NCBI GenBank assembly: GCA_963277665.1
Contig: CAUJRU010000136.1
Location: 1,054,001 to 1,118,000 of the forward strand
Source: Viscum album
Lineage: Eukaryota; Streptophyta; Magnoliopsida; Santalales; Viscaceae
Direction of reading: 5' to 3'
DNA length: 64,000 bases
Part shown: one piece after another, positions 48,848 to 60,135 of the stretch
Numbering within the stretch: the stretch's first letter is position 1
How the letters are laid out: every line of letters starts with the position of its first letter
Made by a program: the position numbers and the translations under genes
The notes under the pieces: model-generated
The model's input: the letters and a program-made list of their open reading frames with translations, nothing else
The model's database searches: none
What the model was told of the DNA's origin: nothing

Positions 48848-50213
48848 CCTCTAAATGATTATGTAATATTATAAATGCATGTATATACTGGATATATATG
48901 ACATATATGATATATACATCATGAATACCATTCTGGATATAATGAACCTTTGACCAAATTAACAACATGTAAGTGTAAGAAGTCTATTTTTGACTTAAGA
49001 ACCAAATACCGACAAAATGAACATTATTAACTTAACTGATTACATGATGTTCATAACATGGTATAAAAGGAATAATTAACTTGAAAAAGATTCATAAGAA
49101 ATTATAGATTAACTCAAGTTTATTATTCAGGAGATTAAAGAACGGTCGGGTCAAGTCGAATACGAGGTATGGGACTTCCTCTCAATCTCCTTTCATTGAG
49201 GCATATTTTATTTTATACACATCTTTCATTTATACGGTGTATAAACCCCTTTTACTTTTACGTTTATTCAAAAGGAATATTTTTTATACGAAGCGTTTAC
49301 TAAACGACAAAAGGGAATGTTTTTGTCGTACGTATGCGGCGACAACGACTTCTCCGCCGTCGTGACCGTTATTTGAGTTTCGGCTTCCTCTACAAGCCAT
49401 ACCTTCTTTTTAAAAGAAAAATAAATACCATGTTTTACTTTTATTTTATTTTTGTATTGAAAATGGTTTTCACAATATTTTTTGTGTTGTATTTATATCT
49501 TGTGATTGAAATGTGGAAATGTTATGTTTCCTTTATGCATGTTTTATGTGATATGATTATGTTATGGTTCTTGGGCATTATTATGAAGACGGGTGGTTCC
49601 GTGATAAACTAAGGGCGGGTGAGCCCAATATAGCTCTCCAATTCATTGGGTAACGCGAAGGAGTGAAACGTTAAGGTTTCTCCGAAGAGATTTTAGGGAA
49701 TATACTGTGATGGGTATTCCAAACGTAACCAAGAGGGTTACTCCCTGCGTAAGAATGTTATGAATGCCTCAAGTTACCTTTATGTCTTATGATTTCTATG
49801 ATTTATTCATGATTTTATGAGGTATGTTAAAGTGCCTATGTTTTATGGGTAAAGTATGATTTCATTCTTATGTATATATGAACTCATGTTTCCTTTCCAT
49901 GTTTTTTTATAACCCATACTGAGTTTTTATGCTCATCCCATGTTTTTGAAATGTTTTTCACAGGTCAAGGGAAAGGTACATGATAAGATGATAGAGTTAA
50001 GGATGTGTCAAGAAATAATCCATGTTTTATTTTAAATGTGTTTCCATTTATGGGAATGAAGAATACTATCTTTATGTAACCACTTTGTTTATATGTGGAA
50101 TGTAATGCAAGTTTTATGATCTAATTCTCTAAAACTCTAAACCCGAAAAGATCCTCAATGTGTAATCTTGTAATAACTCAAGATTAAGTAAGGTTTAAGG
50201 CTGGGGCCTTACA

Positions 50214-50232
50214 GTTGGTATCAGAGGTCGGT
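50214..50232 (+). other. Primer-binding site (initiator tRNA-Met type)
   Basis: GTTGGTATCAGAGGTCGG directly after the 5' LTR; TGGTATCAGAG is the usual complement of the 3' end of plant initiator tRNA-Met. Confidence 0.9.
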
Positions 50233-50339
50233 TTGGATAACTTTTGGAGTTAGAATTCTATTAAATGATTATCCAAAAATATTTTTTCTGAAATGATATA
50301 GCATTTGAAGATTACCATGTTGCTTCATCTAAGACATGT

Positions 50340-50918
50340 TTGTTCAGAACGGTTTTCCGGAGAGGAAGCAGGGAAGAAGTGCTAGGAAGGCATGCAGAAG
50401 GAAATAACCTTCCGAATCAGCATCCTGAGATGGTCAAAATTGGAACTGAACAGTTTCTTGCAGTAATGGCACAGTTGACTCAAGCGATAAATGGCGGTGG
50501 TATCCATACACGAGATCAGCTAGGAACATGTCAGTGGTGGAACATTTCATGAGGCAACATCCACCATCATTCAGAGGATCATCTGACCCTGTGCTACCTG
50601 AAGGGTGGATTAAAGCACTGGAGAAGATTTTTGATGTCATGGGGTGTTCAGACAATCAAAAGGTTAGTCGTGCTATTTAACGTTTGGAGGGTGAAGTAGA
50701 TCAGTGGTGGTCTATGGTTAAAAATATCAGGGACGCCGATGAGATTGATGCTCTTGACTGGGATGAATTCAAAGGTATGTTTCTTGAGAAGTATTTTCCT
50801 AAGGCTGTTCGACTTAGGATGGAAAAGCAATTCTTGGAATTGAGGCAAGAGGAAGACTCAATGGCTGGCTATGAAGAAAGGTTCACTCGATTGGCAAGGT
50901 ATGCTGCAAATTTTATCC
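50340..50918 (+). pseudogene. Gag, C-terminally deleted and broken
   Basis: The matrix/capsid-like part reads, across a frameshift near 50525, from EQFLAVMAQLTQAI to PPSFRGSSDPVLPEGWIKAL, EVDQWWSMVK, FKGMFLEKYFP and [19 protein letters not shown], the usual retrotransposon gag (UBN2/Retrotrans_gag) pattern. An in-frame TAA at 50678-50680 stands where relatives have a Gln in a short YQLEGE-like motif. The frame ends at a deletion junction near 50914-50919, so the CCHC zinc knuckles are absent. Confidence 0.85.
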
Positions 50919-53394
50919 GAAGACCGCGTTTCGAACAAGATATGGCCATTATGAATTTGTAGTAATGCCTTTTGGGCTAACCAATGCACCTGCTGTATTC
51001 ATGGACTTAATGAATAGAATTTTCCATGAGTTCTTGGATAAGTTTGTGGTGGTTTTCATTGATGATATTTTGGTATTTTATAAAAGTAAAGAGGAGAATG
51101 AAAGACATTTAAGGGTTATCTTGCAAACCTTAAAAGAAAAGAAACTGTATGGGAAATTCAGAAAGTGTGAGTTTTGGTTGCAACAAATTTTTTTCCTTGG
51201 TCACATTGTTTCTAAAGATGGAATAACTGTTGATCCTACAAAAACAAAAGTTGTGGAAGAATGGCCAAGACCCACAAATGTAACCGAGATTCGTAGCTTC
51301 CTTGGTTTGGCGGGCTATTACCGAAGGTTTGTTAGAAATTTTTCACGGTTATCTAGTCCAATGACTAAGCTAACTCGGAAGGGTGTTAAGTTTATCTGGA
51401 CAAAAGATTGTGATGATTGTTTTCAGGAATTGAAAAGAAGATTGGTGAATGCTCCAGTTTTGGCACTACCTTCCAGGAATGGTGAGTTTGTTATATACAG
51501 TGATGCTTCATTGAAAGGACTTGGTTGCGTCCTAATTCAGAATGATCAGGTAATTGCTTATGCTTCATGACAGTTGAAAACTCATGAGGTAAATTACCCT
51601 ACACATGATTTGGAATTAGCTGCTATTGTTTTTGCTTTAAAAATTTGGAGGCATCATTTGTATGGACTAAAGTGTGAAATATATACCGATCACAAAAGTT
51701 TAAAGTATATATTCACTCAGAAAGAGTTAAACATGAGACAAAGGAGATGGATGGAATTAATCAAGGATTATGATTGTACAATTCATTACCATCCGGGAAA
51801 AGAAAATAAAGTGGTTGATGCTTTGAGTCGAAAAAGTAATGCTTCATTAACAATGTTGCGTTTGGAACGTGATCCTTTGGTTAACGATTTGATGAACTTT
51901 GGCATAGAAGTTGTTGGTGTAGGAAGTCCTTCTATTTTGTTTCAGGTATCAGTGAGATCTTCTCTCTCAGATAGAATCAAGCAAGCACAGAAGCAAGACA
52001 GTGAGTTGTAGAAAAAGGTAGAGCTGGTTCAGAAAGGTAAGTTGCCTGAATTCAACATTGATAATGATTGTATTTTGAGATTTGGGAAGAGATTGTGTGT
52101 GCCTTGTGATTCACAGTTGAAGAGAGAGTTGTTATGTGAAGCTCATAGATCTCCGTTTTCAGTTCATCCGGGCAGTACTAAGATGTATAGAGATCTGCGG
52201 GAGTATTACTGGTGGGATGGAATGAAAAGCGATATTGCTGATTTTACTGTGAAGGGTTTGACTTGTCATCAGGTTAAAGCCGAGCGACAGTTACCGAAAG
52301 GGATGCTTCAGCCTTTACCAGTGCCAGAGTGGAAATGGGAGAATATATCCATGGACTTTGTTGTTGGATTACTGAAGACATCTTGAGGTAATAATGCAAT
52401 CTGGGTTATTGTTGATCGCTTGACCAAATCTACTCATTTCCTTGTTATACGAGATACTTTATCTCTTGATCACCTTTCCCGTTTGTATCTTAAAGAGATA
52501 GTCAGGTTACATGGAGTTCCTCTCTCCATTGTATCGGATCGTGATCCCAGGTTTACTTCTAACTTTTGGAAAGGCCTTCAGAAGTCGTTGGGTACTGAAT
52601 TAAATTTTAGTACAGCTTTTCATCCTCAATCAGATGGGCAGTCAGAACGAACAATTCAGACCTTGGAGGATATGCTACGAGCTTGTTCTATGGATTATCA
52701 GGGAAGTTGGGACCAACATCTTTCTTTGGTTGAGTTTTCATATAATAACAGTTTTCATTCCAGTATACAGATGGCACCATTTCAGGCATTATATGGGAAG
52801 TGGTGTCGAACTCCAGCTTTCTGGGATGAAGTGGGTGAAAGGAAGTTGATGGGACCAGAATTGGTAGAAGAGATGGTAGAAAAAGTTCAGCTGATTCAGA
52901 AACACATGAGAACAGCTCAGAGCAGGCAGAAGAGTTATGCGGATAACCGGAGGAAGGATCTATCTTTCGAGGTAGGTGATCATGTTTTTCTCAAGGTTTC
53001 TCCTTGGAAAAGTGTGATGAGATTTGGTAAGAAAGGAAAGTTGAGTCCAAGGTTTGTTGGACCATACGAAATTCTGGAGAGAGTTGGATCAGTTGCATAC
53101 CGAGTGTCTTTACCACCGAGTTTATCTCAGGTACACAATGTTTTTCACGTTTCGATGTTGAGAAAGTATATGCCAGATCCATCTCATGTTTTGAGTCCAG
53201 AGGTAGTTCAGTTGGAAGAGAACCTATCTTATGAGGAACAACTGGTCCAGATTCTTGACCACAGGGATCAAGTGTTAAGAAATAAGGTGATTCACCAGGT
53301 AAAGGTTTTTTGGAAAAACCACATGATTGAAGAGGAAACATGGGAATCTGAAAATGCAATGAGGGATAAGTACCCCCATTTATTTGATAAGTAA
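50917..53394 (+). pseudogene. Partial pol: RT (truncated)-RNase H-integrase-chromodomain-like end
   Basis: One continuous frame, interrupted only by three stops. It starts inside RT at [14 protein letters not shown], directly after gag. RT has [12 protein letters not shown] and FIDDIL (catalytic). RNase H has IYSDAS, LELAAI, YTDHKS and DALSRK, the expected Asp/Glu/Asp/Asp. Integrase follows with HRSPFSVHPGSTKM and KGLTCHQVKAE, where the first zinc-binding Cys is Gly, then VDRLTKSTHF, SDRDPRFTSNFW and DGQSERTIQTLED (DDE triad). The C-terminus has GKLSPRFVGPYEIL, VFHVSMLRKY and VKVFWKNHMIEEETWE. Stops: TGA 51568-51570, TAG 52009-52011, TGA 52384-52386. Protease and the RT N-terminus are deleted. 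The frame differs from that of gag. Confidence 0.9.
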
Positions 53395-53418
53395 ATAAAT
53401 TGCGGGGATGCAATTTTC

Positions 53419-53433
53419 TAAAGGGGGGAAGGA
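53419..53433 (+). other. Polypurine tract
   Basis: TAAAGGGGGGAAGGA immediately before the 3' LTR. Confidence 0.9.
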
Positions 53434-56400
53434 TGTAACATCCCAAGTAAGTAATTAATAATAGATATTTTTATCTATGTCTATTAATGATTAAGATAGT
53501 GTTATAGAGGCTTAAAATGAAAATAAATACAATCTTATGCATGGAATACACTAATATTCTTAAAAGATTGTTTTACTGCCTTTTGATGGCAAACCATTTT
53601 TGAATCTATATTTTGAAAATTTTATAAACTATGTTTGTCAAAATAAACTTATCCTTTATGATTGGGACATTAAAATTTACCTTGTGTGAATTTTTGGTAT
53701 TTTTCTGACAATGTTCATTTTTTAATGAATAGTGAAAAATACTGCATTTTACATCAAAACTGCTTTTTAATCTAATTTATTTATATGATTAGATTATGTT
53801 TTGAATAAATTTTGAAGTGAAATTAGAATATATTTTTACCATTTTATCCAATGGTGGTCATTGGAATCAATTTCACTTTGAAAGTAGACTTAAACTGGTG
53901 TCAATCTTTTGATACTTATTGTTTTGTAAAAACACGCTATTTGGTCTGGCATCGGGAATTAATTATTAAATTAATTAATGTGACTTATATGATTTGAATT
54001 TTGAAAAATAGACTTCATTTTTGAATTCGGAATATCAAATATAGCTTAGGGTGAATTTTTGGTAATTTTCTGAAAAACTTCAATTTTTGATGAATAGGGA
54101 AACCACTAAGTGGTAATCAAGCAAACTGATTTTTCAGTTAAATGAAAGTTTACCACTAATGTGTATTGAATTTTTAAAATCCGACATACATGGTTGTCAT
54201 TAAAAAGTAAAATGTGGTTCAATGAGATTAAAATAATTTTTTGGTGAATAGTAACTTATTAAGTTCTTAATCGCGATTAGTGGTAATTAGGGTAGTTTAA
54301 GTTATAAATAATGATTTAATAATAGGAAATGACCTAGACACATGTCCCAATATTATTGGTTGTGTCATTGCCGAACAAAAAAAGCCATGGGTCAACTTGG
54401 GGACCCCATGGAGACACTTTGGTTTGGAAATGACATAAATAACTTTTTATTAAATGTTAAAGTAAAAATGACACAAACAAGAGATGTTTTACGAAAACCA
54501 TTTTTACATGGGGTTATAAAGATCATATTTTTGATTATAACTAGTCATTGGAAAGATAAAAAGATTTCCTACATCATAGTATTTTTTTTATGATTTTTAG
54601 ACATTAAATAAATTAAATTATTTATGACATAATCACGATGCAGCGATGACATCATTATTTGACGATTTAAATAAAATGGAAAGATAATGTAAAATCTATG
54701 AACTACACATGGACAAAACCAATTGGATGAGTGGATTTCAAAACCTTATCACCTTATACACGAATTATATCAATGTGGGACCTTTTAAAACCGAAACACA
54801 TTTTCAAATAAAGTAATATTTCTTTACTTTCCAAAAGTGCCCCTCCTCTCCTCTTATAAAAGGCCCCCACCTCTACCTCATTTCACACACTCCACAAGCC
54901 TTTGGCTCGGCCAACCCCTGCACATTTACTCTCTCCACATCCCTCTACTCATCCTAGAGGATTCCCTTTGGTCAGAATCCTTTCAAAGGATGCCTTTAGG
55001 CTCAAATCAAAAGGAGTTACACTTTTTAAGGTAATTCATTCTCTCATGTTCATTTGTTTTATTTTGATTCTCCAACCCCCTAAACTCTTTTTATTTACTT
55101 ATTTTGTAACAACACCAGTATCTTCAATATACTAGGATGTTGTTATAAGATATATTTGAGATACACTCTCACACAACTACATCAAATGGTTAAAGAACAT
55201 ACGGTTTCCGTGGATGGCGAAATTCTGCCTCCCGAAATGATGATTGTTCAATACTCATTTAACACCTTCAAAGGTGGCCATTATGATGTCACTATTTTTA
55301 TATATGATATATAATATGTTTATGTTTTCCTTAAGCTTCTGTTTTTTTCATTTTGGGCATACCTTTATGGTTTCCATTATGGGTAAACACGATATCTTCA
55401 TTTTAGGAAGTGCGGACTACCACCCCCTAAAAGTGATTTGATTCATTAATACCATATGTGGGACATATAAAGGATGGAACTATGATATTATATATGATAT
55501 TATACTGGAATTATAATATAACTTTATATCATTATGATTCCATTCTATAAAATACGAAATAGAAATGAAAGTAGCGTTCATGTGTACGTACGGCTTACCG
55601 TCTCCATGAACGGTGCATTTCATTTCTTACCTCTAAATGATTATGTAATATTATAAATGCATGTATGTACTGGATATATTTGACATATATGATATATACA
55701 TCATGAATACCATTCTGGATATAATGAACCTTTGACCAAATTAACAACATGTAAGTGTAAGAAGTCTATTTTTGACTTAAGAACCAAATACCGACAAAAT
55801 GAACATTATTAACTTAACTGATTACATGATGTTCATAACATGGTATAAAAGGAATAATGAACTTGAAAAAGATTCATAAGCAAGTAGAGATTAACTCAAG
55901 TTTATTATTCATGAGATTAAATAACGGTCGGGTCAAGTCGAATACGAGGTATGGGACTTCATCTCAATCTCCTTTCATTGAGGCATATTTTATTTTATAC
56001 ACAACTTTCTTTTATACGGTGTATAAACCCCTTTGACTTTTACGTTTATTCAAAAGGAATCTTTTTTATACGAAGCATTTACTAAACGAAAAAAGGGAAT
56101 GTTTTTGTCGTACGTATGCGGCGACAACGACTTCTCCGCCATCGTGACCGTTATTTGAGTTTCGGCTTCCTCTACAAGCCATACCTTCTTTTTAAAAGAA
56201 AAATAAATACCATGTTTTACTTTTATTTTATTTTGGTATTGAAAATGGTTTTCACAATGTTTTTTGTGTTGTATTGATATCTTGTGATTGAAATGTGGAA
56301 ATGTTATGTTTCCTTTATGCATGTTTTATGTGATACGATTATGTTATGGTTCTTGGGCATTATTATGAAGACGGGTGGTTCCGTGATAAACTAAGGGCGG

Positions 56401-56996
56401 GTGAGCCCGATATAGCTCTCCAATGCATTGGGTAAGGCGAAGGAGTGAAACATTAAGGTTTCTCCGAAGAGATTTTAGGGAATATACTGTGATGGGTATT
56501 CCAAACGTAACCAAGAGGGTTACTCCCTACGTAAGAATGTTATGAATGCCTCAAGTTACCTTTATGTCTTATGATTTCTATGATTTATACATGATTTTAT
56601 GTGGTATGTTAAAGTGCCTATGTTTTACGGGTAAAGTATGATTTCATTCTTATGTATATATGAACTCATGTTTCCTTTCCATGTTTTTTTTATAACCCAT
56701 ACTGAGTTTTTATGCTCATCCCAAGTTTTTGAAATGTTTTTCACAGGTCAAGGGAAAGGTACATGATAAGATGATAGAGTCAAGGATGTGTCAAGAAATA
56801 ATCCATGTTTTATTTTAAATGTGTTTCCATTGATGGGAATGAAGAATACTATCTTTATGTAACCACTTTGTTTATATGTGGAATGTAATGCAAGTTTTAT
56901 GATCTAATTCTCTAAAACTCTAAACCCGAAAAGATCCTCAATGTGTAATCTTGTAATAACTCAAGATTAAGTAAGGTTTAAGGCTGGGGCCTTATA
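53434..56996 (+). repeat. 3' LTR of the Tekay-like element
   Basis: Also 3563 bp, colinear with the 5' LTR. The last bases are TATA instead of TACA, so the terminal CA is mutated. Carries the TATA box (54855-54861), the leader frame (55187-55315) and the hairpin (55560-55627). Confidence 0.95.
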
Positions 56997-57001
56997 AGAG
57001 T
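56997..57001. other. Target-site duplication, right copy (AGAGT)
   Basis: Identical to 46646-46650. Beyond it the minus-strand RNase H sequence of the old element resumes. Confidence 0.95.
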
Positions 57002-58416
57002 AGCATGTTTTTTTCTGGTTAGAGCATCAGCTACCTTGTTCTCCTTTCCAGGATGATAGTGAATAGAGGAATTGTAATCCTTGATTAGCTCTAACCATAC
57101 CCTTTGACACATTTTGAGCTCCTTTTCTGTGAATATCTACTTTTGGATCTTGTGGTCGATGTATATGTCACAATTCTCTCCATAAAGGCAGTGCTGTCAT
57201 ATTTTCAAGGCAAAAATCACAGCTACTGGCTCTAGATCATGCATCAGGTAGTTCTGCTCATGGATCTTCAACTGTCGTGAGGCGTAGGCTATCACATTGT
57301 AATTTTGCATGAGTACACAACCCAAGAATTTCTTTGAAGAATCACTATATATCACAAAACATTCTCCACTTTTCGGTAGTATGAGTACATGTGCAGTGAT
57401 CAGCCATCTCTTTAGCTCCTTGAATCTTCCCTCACATTATCCTATCCAGACATACATTACCCCTTTCCTTGTTATCTTAGTTAGCGGGCTTGAAAATCGT
57501 GAGAAGTTTCTCACAATACATCGATAGTACCCAGCTAATCCAAGAAAACTACAAATTTCTGTGACACTAGAGGGCCTGGTCCATTCCCCGATCACCTTTG
57601 TTTTTGAAGGATCCACAGAAATTCCCTCACATGTGATCACATGTCCGTGATTTGTTTCATCCAAAAGTCACACATGCTGAACATGGCATACAACTTTTCC
57701 TTTCTCAATGTCACCAACACAAGTCTTAGATGTACTTCATGTTCCTCCTTCCTCTTGGAGTATATGAGAATATCATTGATAAAAACTACAAAAAATTTGT
57801 AGAGGTAATGTCTAAAGACTCTATTCATGAAATCTATGAAGATTGCTGGGGCATTAGTGAGTCCAAAGGGAATCACCAAAAACTCATAGTTCCAATACCC
57901 TATACGGAAAGACGTTTTCTGAATATCTTCCTTCTTCACCTTTACTTGCTGATATATAGAATGAAGATCCTCATTTGAGAGGTATTGACCTCCTCTTAAC
58001 TGGTCTAACAAGTCATCAATCCTTGGGAGAGTATACATTTTCATTATGGTGATCTTGTTGAGTTCCCAATAATCAATACACAGCCACATTGTACCATCCT
58101 TATTCTTTACAAATAGCACCGGTGCACCCCAAGGTGATGCACTAGGGCGTACAAACCCTTTGTCTAGATTATCTTGTAGCTTCTAGTTTAACTCCTCCAG
58201 TTCAATAGGAGCCATCATATAGGGACACTTCGATATTGGAGTAGATTTTGGCATGAGTTCAATTGAGAACTCTACTTCATGATGTGGGGGAATTCTGGGT
58301 AACTCTTCAGGAAATACATTGTTGCATTCCCTCATGATGGGCATTTTTTCAAGGTTGGCACTTTCCTTCGACTCAACCATTTGGGTGAGGTATGCTTCTT
58401 CATAGGGAATCAACAA
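57002..58416 (-). pseudogene. Old gypsy reverse transcriptase-RNase H, broken
   Basis: On the minus strand: 58416-58183 is the lead-in to RT (NVFPEELPRIPPHHEVEFSI, MMAPIELEEL) ending in a stop. 58119-57637 is the RT core, with [43 protein letters not shown] and FINDILIYS, in which the second catalytic Asp of FIDD is Asn. 57664-57437, in a shifted frame, has GISVDPSKTKVI and [10 protein letters not shown]. 57436-57002 is a heavily mutated RNase H with recognisable [12 protein letters not shown], YIDHK-like and ADALTRK-like pieces. The protein then continued into 46645 before the younger element was inserted. Confidence 0.85.
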
Positions 58417-58815
58417 TCACATCATTGAAGGATTTCTCAAAGGAGATTCATGATCATCCTTGAATTTGTAGAGGAGCATGGGATGGTTCGGAATATGAAA
58501 AGATACATCCCTTTCCCAATAGTTGATATGTGCTCTATATAACGAGATCCAATCCATTCCCATTATAGCATAAAATTCCACCAAAGGAAGTATTACGAGA
58601 TTTTCTGAAAGTATCTTCCCACATACACCAATATGAGAAGTTTCAGACACTTAGGTTGGAATCATTACACCACTTGGTGTTTTTACAGATATCTCTACTT
58701 CAAGGTTTCAGGGTTTCGATTCTAGAATTATAGAAAACTTGAAATATATAAAGGAATGTGTAGAACCAGAATCAAATAAGACTTTTTCCATTCTTGATTG
58801 AATAAGAAGTGTACC
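58417..58815 (-). pseudogene. Old gypsy aspartic protease, broken
   Basis: Near 58760-58790 the minus strand encodes VLFDSGSTHSFI, the retropepsin active-site motif with its catalytic Asp. The frame 58650-58417 continues with VEFYAIMGMDWISLY, the GMDWL motif that follows protease in gypsy elements. At least one stop separates the two pieces. Confidence 0.75.
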
Positions 58816-58836
58816 TTTTACGACTTCATTATCAAG

Positions 58837-59985
58837 CTATACCTCCGCAGTAGTGATGGGATAAGTCTTCCCTTGTTCCCTTGGCTTTGGTGGCTGCTGA
58901 CACTGATTACCCTCGAGAAATAGAGGTTTAGTGCAATGGTTTGCATAGTGCCCTTGCTCCCTACAGTTGTAGCATTGAACCATGAGTGGTTCTCTCCTTT
59001 CATCAGGTACATTCTCCTTCCTTTTCGTGTATTTTCGACACTCTTGAGCATGGTTCCCTTCATTCCCACACATGAAGCATTTTCCCATCCCATTGAGTTA
59101 GTTCACATGGTGCAACTTCCCACATTTTTGGCATGTGGGTCCTTGACTTTTCTTCCCACCTTTGTCATTAGATCCACCAGCTTGAAACTCTATCTTTATT
59201 TTCATATCATCATAGCCATGGAACCATTCTCCAAACTCTATCTCTACTTTGAGAGCACACCGAAAAACTTCTTCATAACTCCCAAAGTCTCTAATTGTAA
59301 GATCCTTTTGAAGGTGTGGTTTTAATCCACTAAAGAATCTATCAATTTTTCTATCATTGTTGAAAACAAATCCCGAAGCATACCATGCAAGCCTTGTAAA
59401 ATTCTCTTCATAAGTTGTGACAGATTATCCTTCTTTTTGGTTGAGCTCTATGAATTATATCTGCCTCTTCGTGTGAAGAGTTCATGGTAAGTACTTTTTA
59501 AGAAACATTATCTTAATGTCTTCTGATTCCATCTCTTCAATTTCCTCCCTTGTATTGGTGTTCTTAATTAATTCCCACCATTGATTGGCTTCTCCATCTA
59601 GATGATAAACGGCTACGGTCACCTTCTCCTTCTCAGAACAGTGAAGAATAAAAAAGATCTTATCTATGGAGTTGACCCACTGTTCCACAACTAGTGGTTC
59701 GGAAGACCCACTAAACGTCAGTGGTCGTTGCCGTATAAAACATTTGATAGCCAGTTTCTCCCTCTTTGGTGAAGGAGGACGTTCCCCATTATTATGGTTA
59801 TTTTTCATGACCTCTGATAATTGGGTAAGCATCGCCATGAAGTTCTGAACTCCACCTCCCAAATCATTGGGGATATCATTCGGGTAAACGTTGCATTGGC
59901 CCTCGCACGATTTGTTGGCCTGATTTCTCCTATTTCCCACCAGTTTATAAAACATAAGTAAACAAGTCATGAATAAATTATTCAT
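58837..59985 (-). pseudogene. Old gypsy gag with zinc knuckles, broken
   Basis: Minus strand from 59985: residues FIRQRPLTFSGSSEPL, VEQWVNSIDKIFFILH and GEANQWWELIKN are typical gag. After a stop at 59482 the frame resumes with gag C-terminal sequence and CQKCGKLHH (about 59105-59130), then a stop. The 59088-58837 frame has CFMCGNEGNHAQEC, in which the His is one position late for a standard knuckle (an Asn is in its place), and a perfect CCHC knuckle, CYNCREQGHYANHC. Confidence 0.85.
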
Positions 59986-60121
59986 TGAAACAATTTATAA
60001 CAAAAACATAAAATATGGTATCCCTATGTAAATATTATTGTGTGCATATTTTTACTTAGTCTCATGCTATAGGTTTTCTCTAGGGTTCACTAATCCTAAA
60101 ACCCAAATTAACAAAACCTTT

Positions 60122-60135
60122 ACTTTGATATCAAC
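60122..60135 (-). other. Old gypsy primer-binding site (degenerate)
   Basis: Minus-strand GTTGATATCAAAGT next to the LTR edge at 60136, a mutated form of GTTGGTATCAGAG. Confidence 0.65.

Larger units (their letters stand above)
46651..50213 (+). repeat. 5' LTR of the Tekay-like element
   Basis: 3563 bp, TGTAACATCCCAAG ... GGGGCCTTACA. In the first 250 bp I count three differences from the 3' LTR. It contains a TATA box at 48073, a short reading frame at 48404 and a hairpin at 48780. An open frame at 49334-49612 begins MRRQRLLRRRDRYLSFG but is ended early by TGA in the other LTR, so it is probably not a gene. Confidence 0.95.
46651..56996 (+). mobile_element. Tekay/Del-like Ty3/gypsy element, complete ends, internally deleted
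   Basis: 10.3 kb: 5' LTR 46651-50213, interior 50214-53433, 3' LTR 53434-56996, flanked by AGAGT. The interior is only 3.2 kb because gag runs directly into the middle of reverse transcriptase. Zinc knuckle, protease and the first part of RT are missing. It lies inside the RNase H/integrase linker of the old minus-strand element: removing it and one AGAGT rejoins that frame. The very long LTRs, tRNA-Met-type primer site and chromodomain-like end point to the Tekay/Del branch of chromoviruses; the branch is my inference. It is the youngest datable insertion here, judging by its near-identical LTRs. Confidence 0.93.

Noticed and set aside
49334..49612. 92-codon hydrophobic frame in the 5' LTR
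   Set aside because: The 3' LTR copy has TGA in place of a TTA codon partway through, so the frame is not maintained; kept only as a remark under the LTR.
52991..53446. 151-codon minus frame across the end of pol
   Set aside because: Antisense shadow of the integrase/chromodomain coding region.
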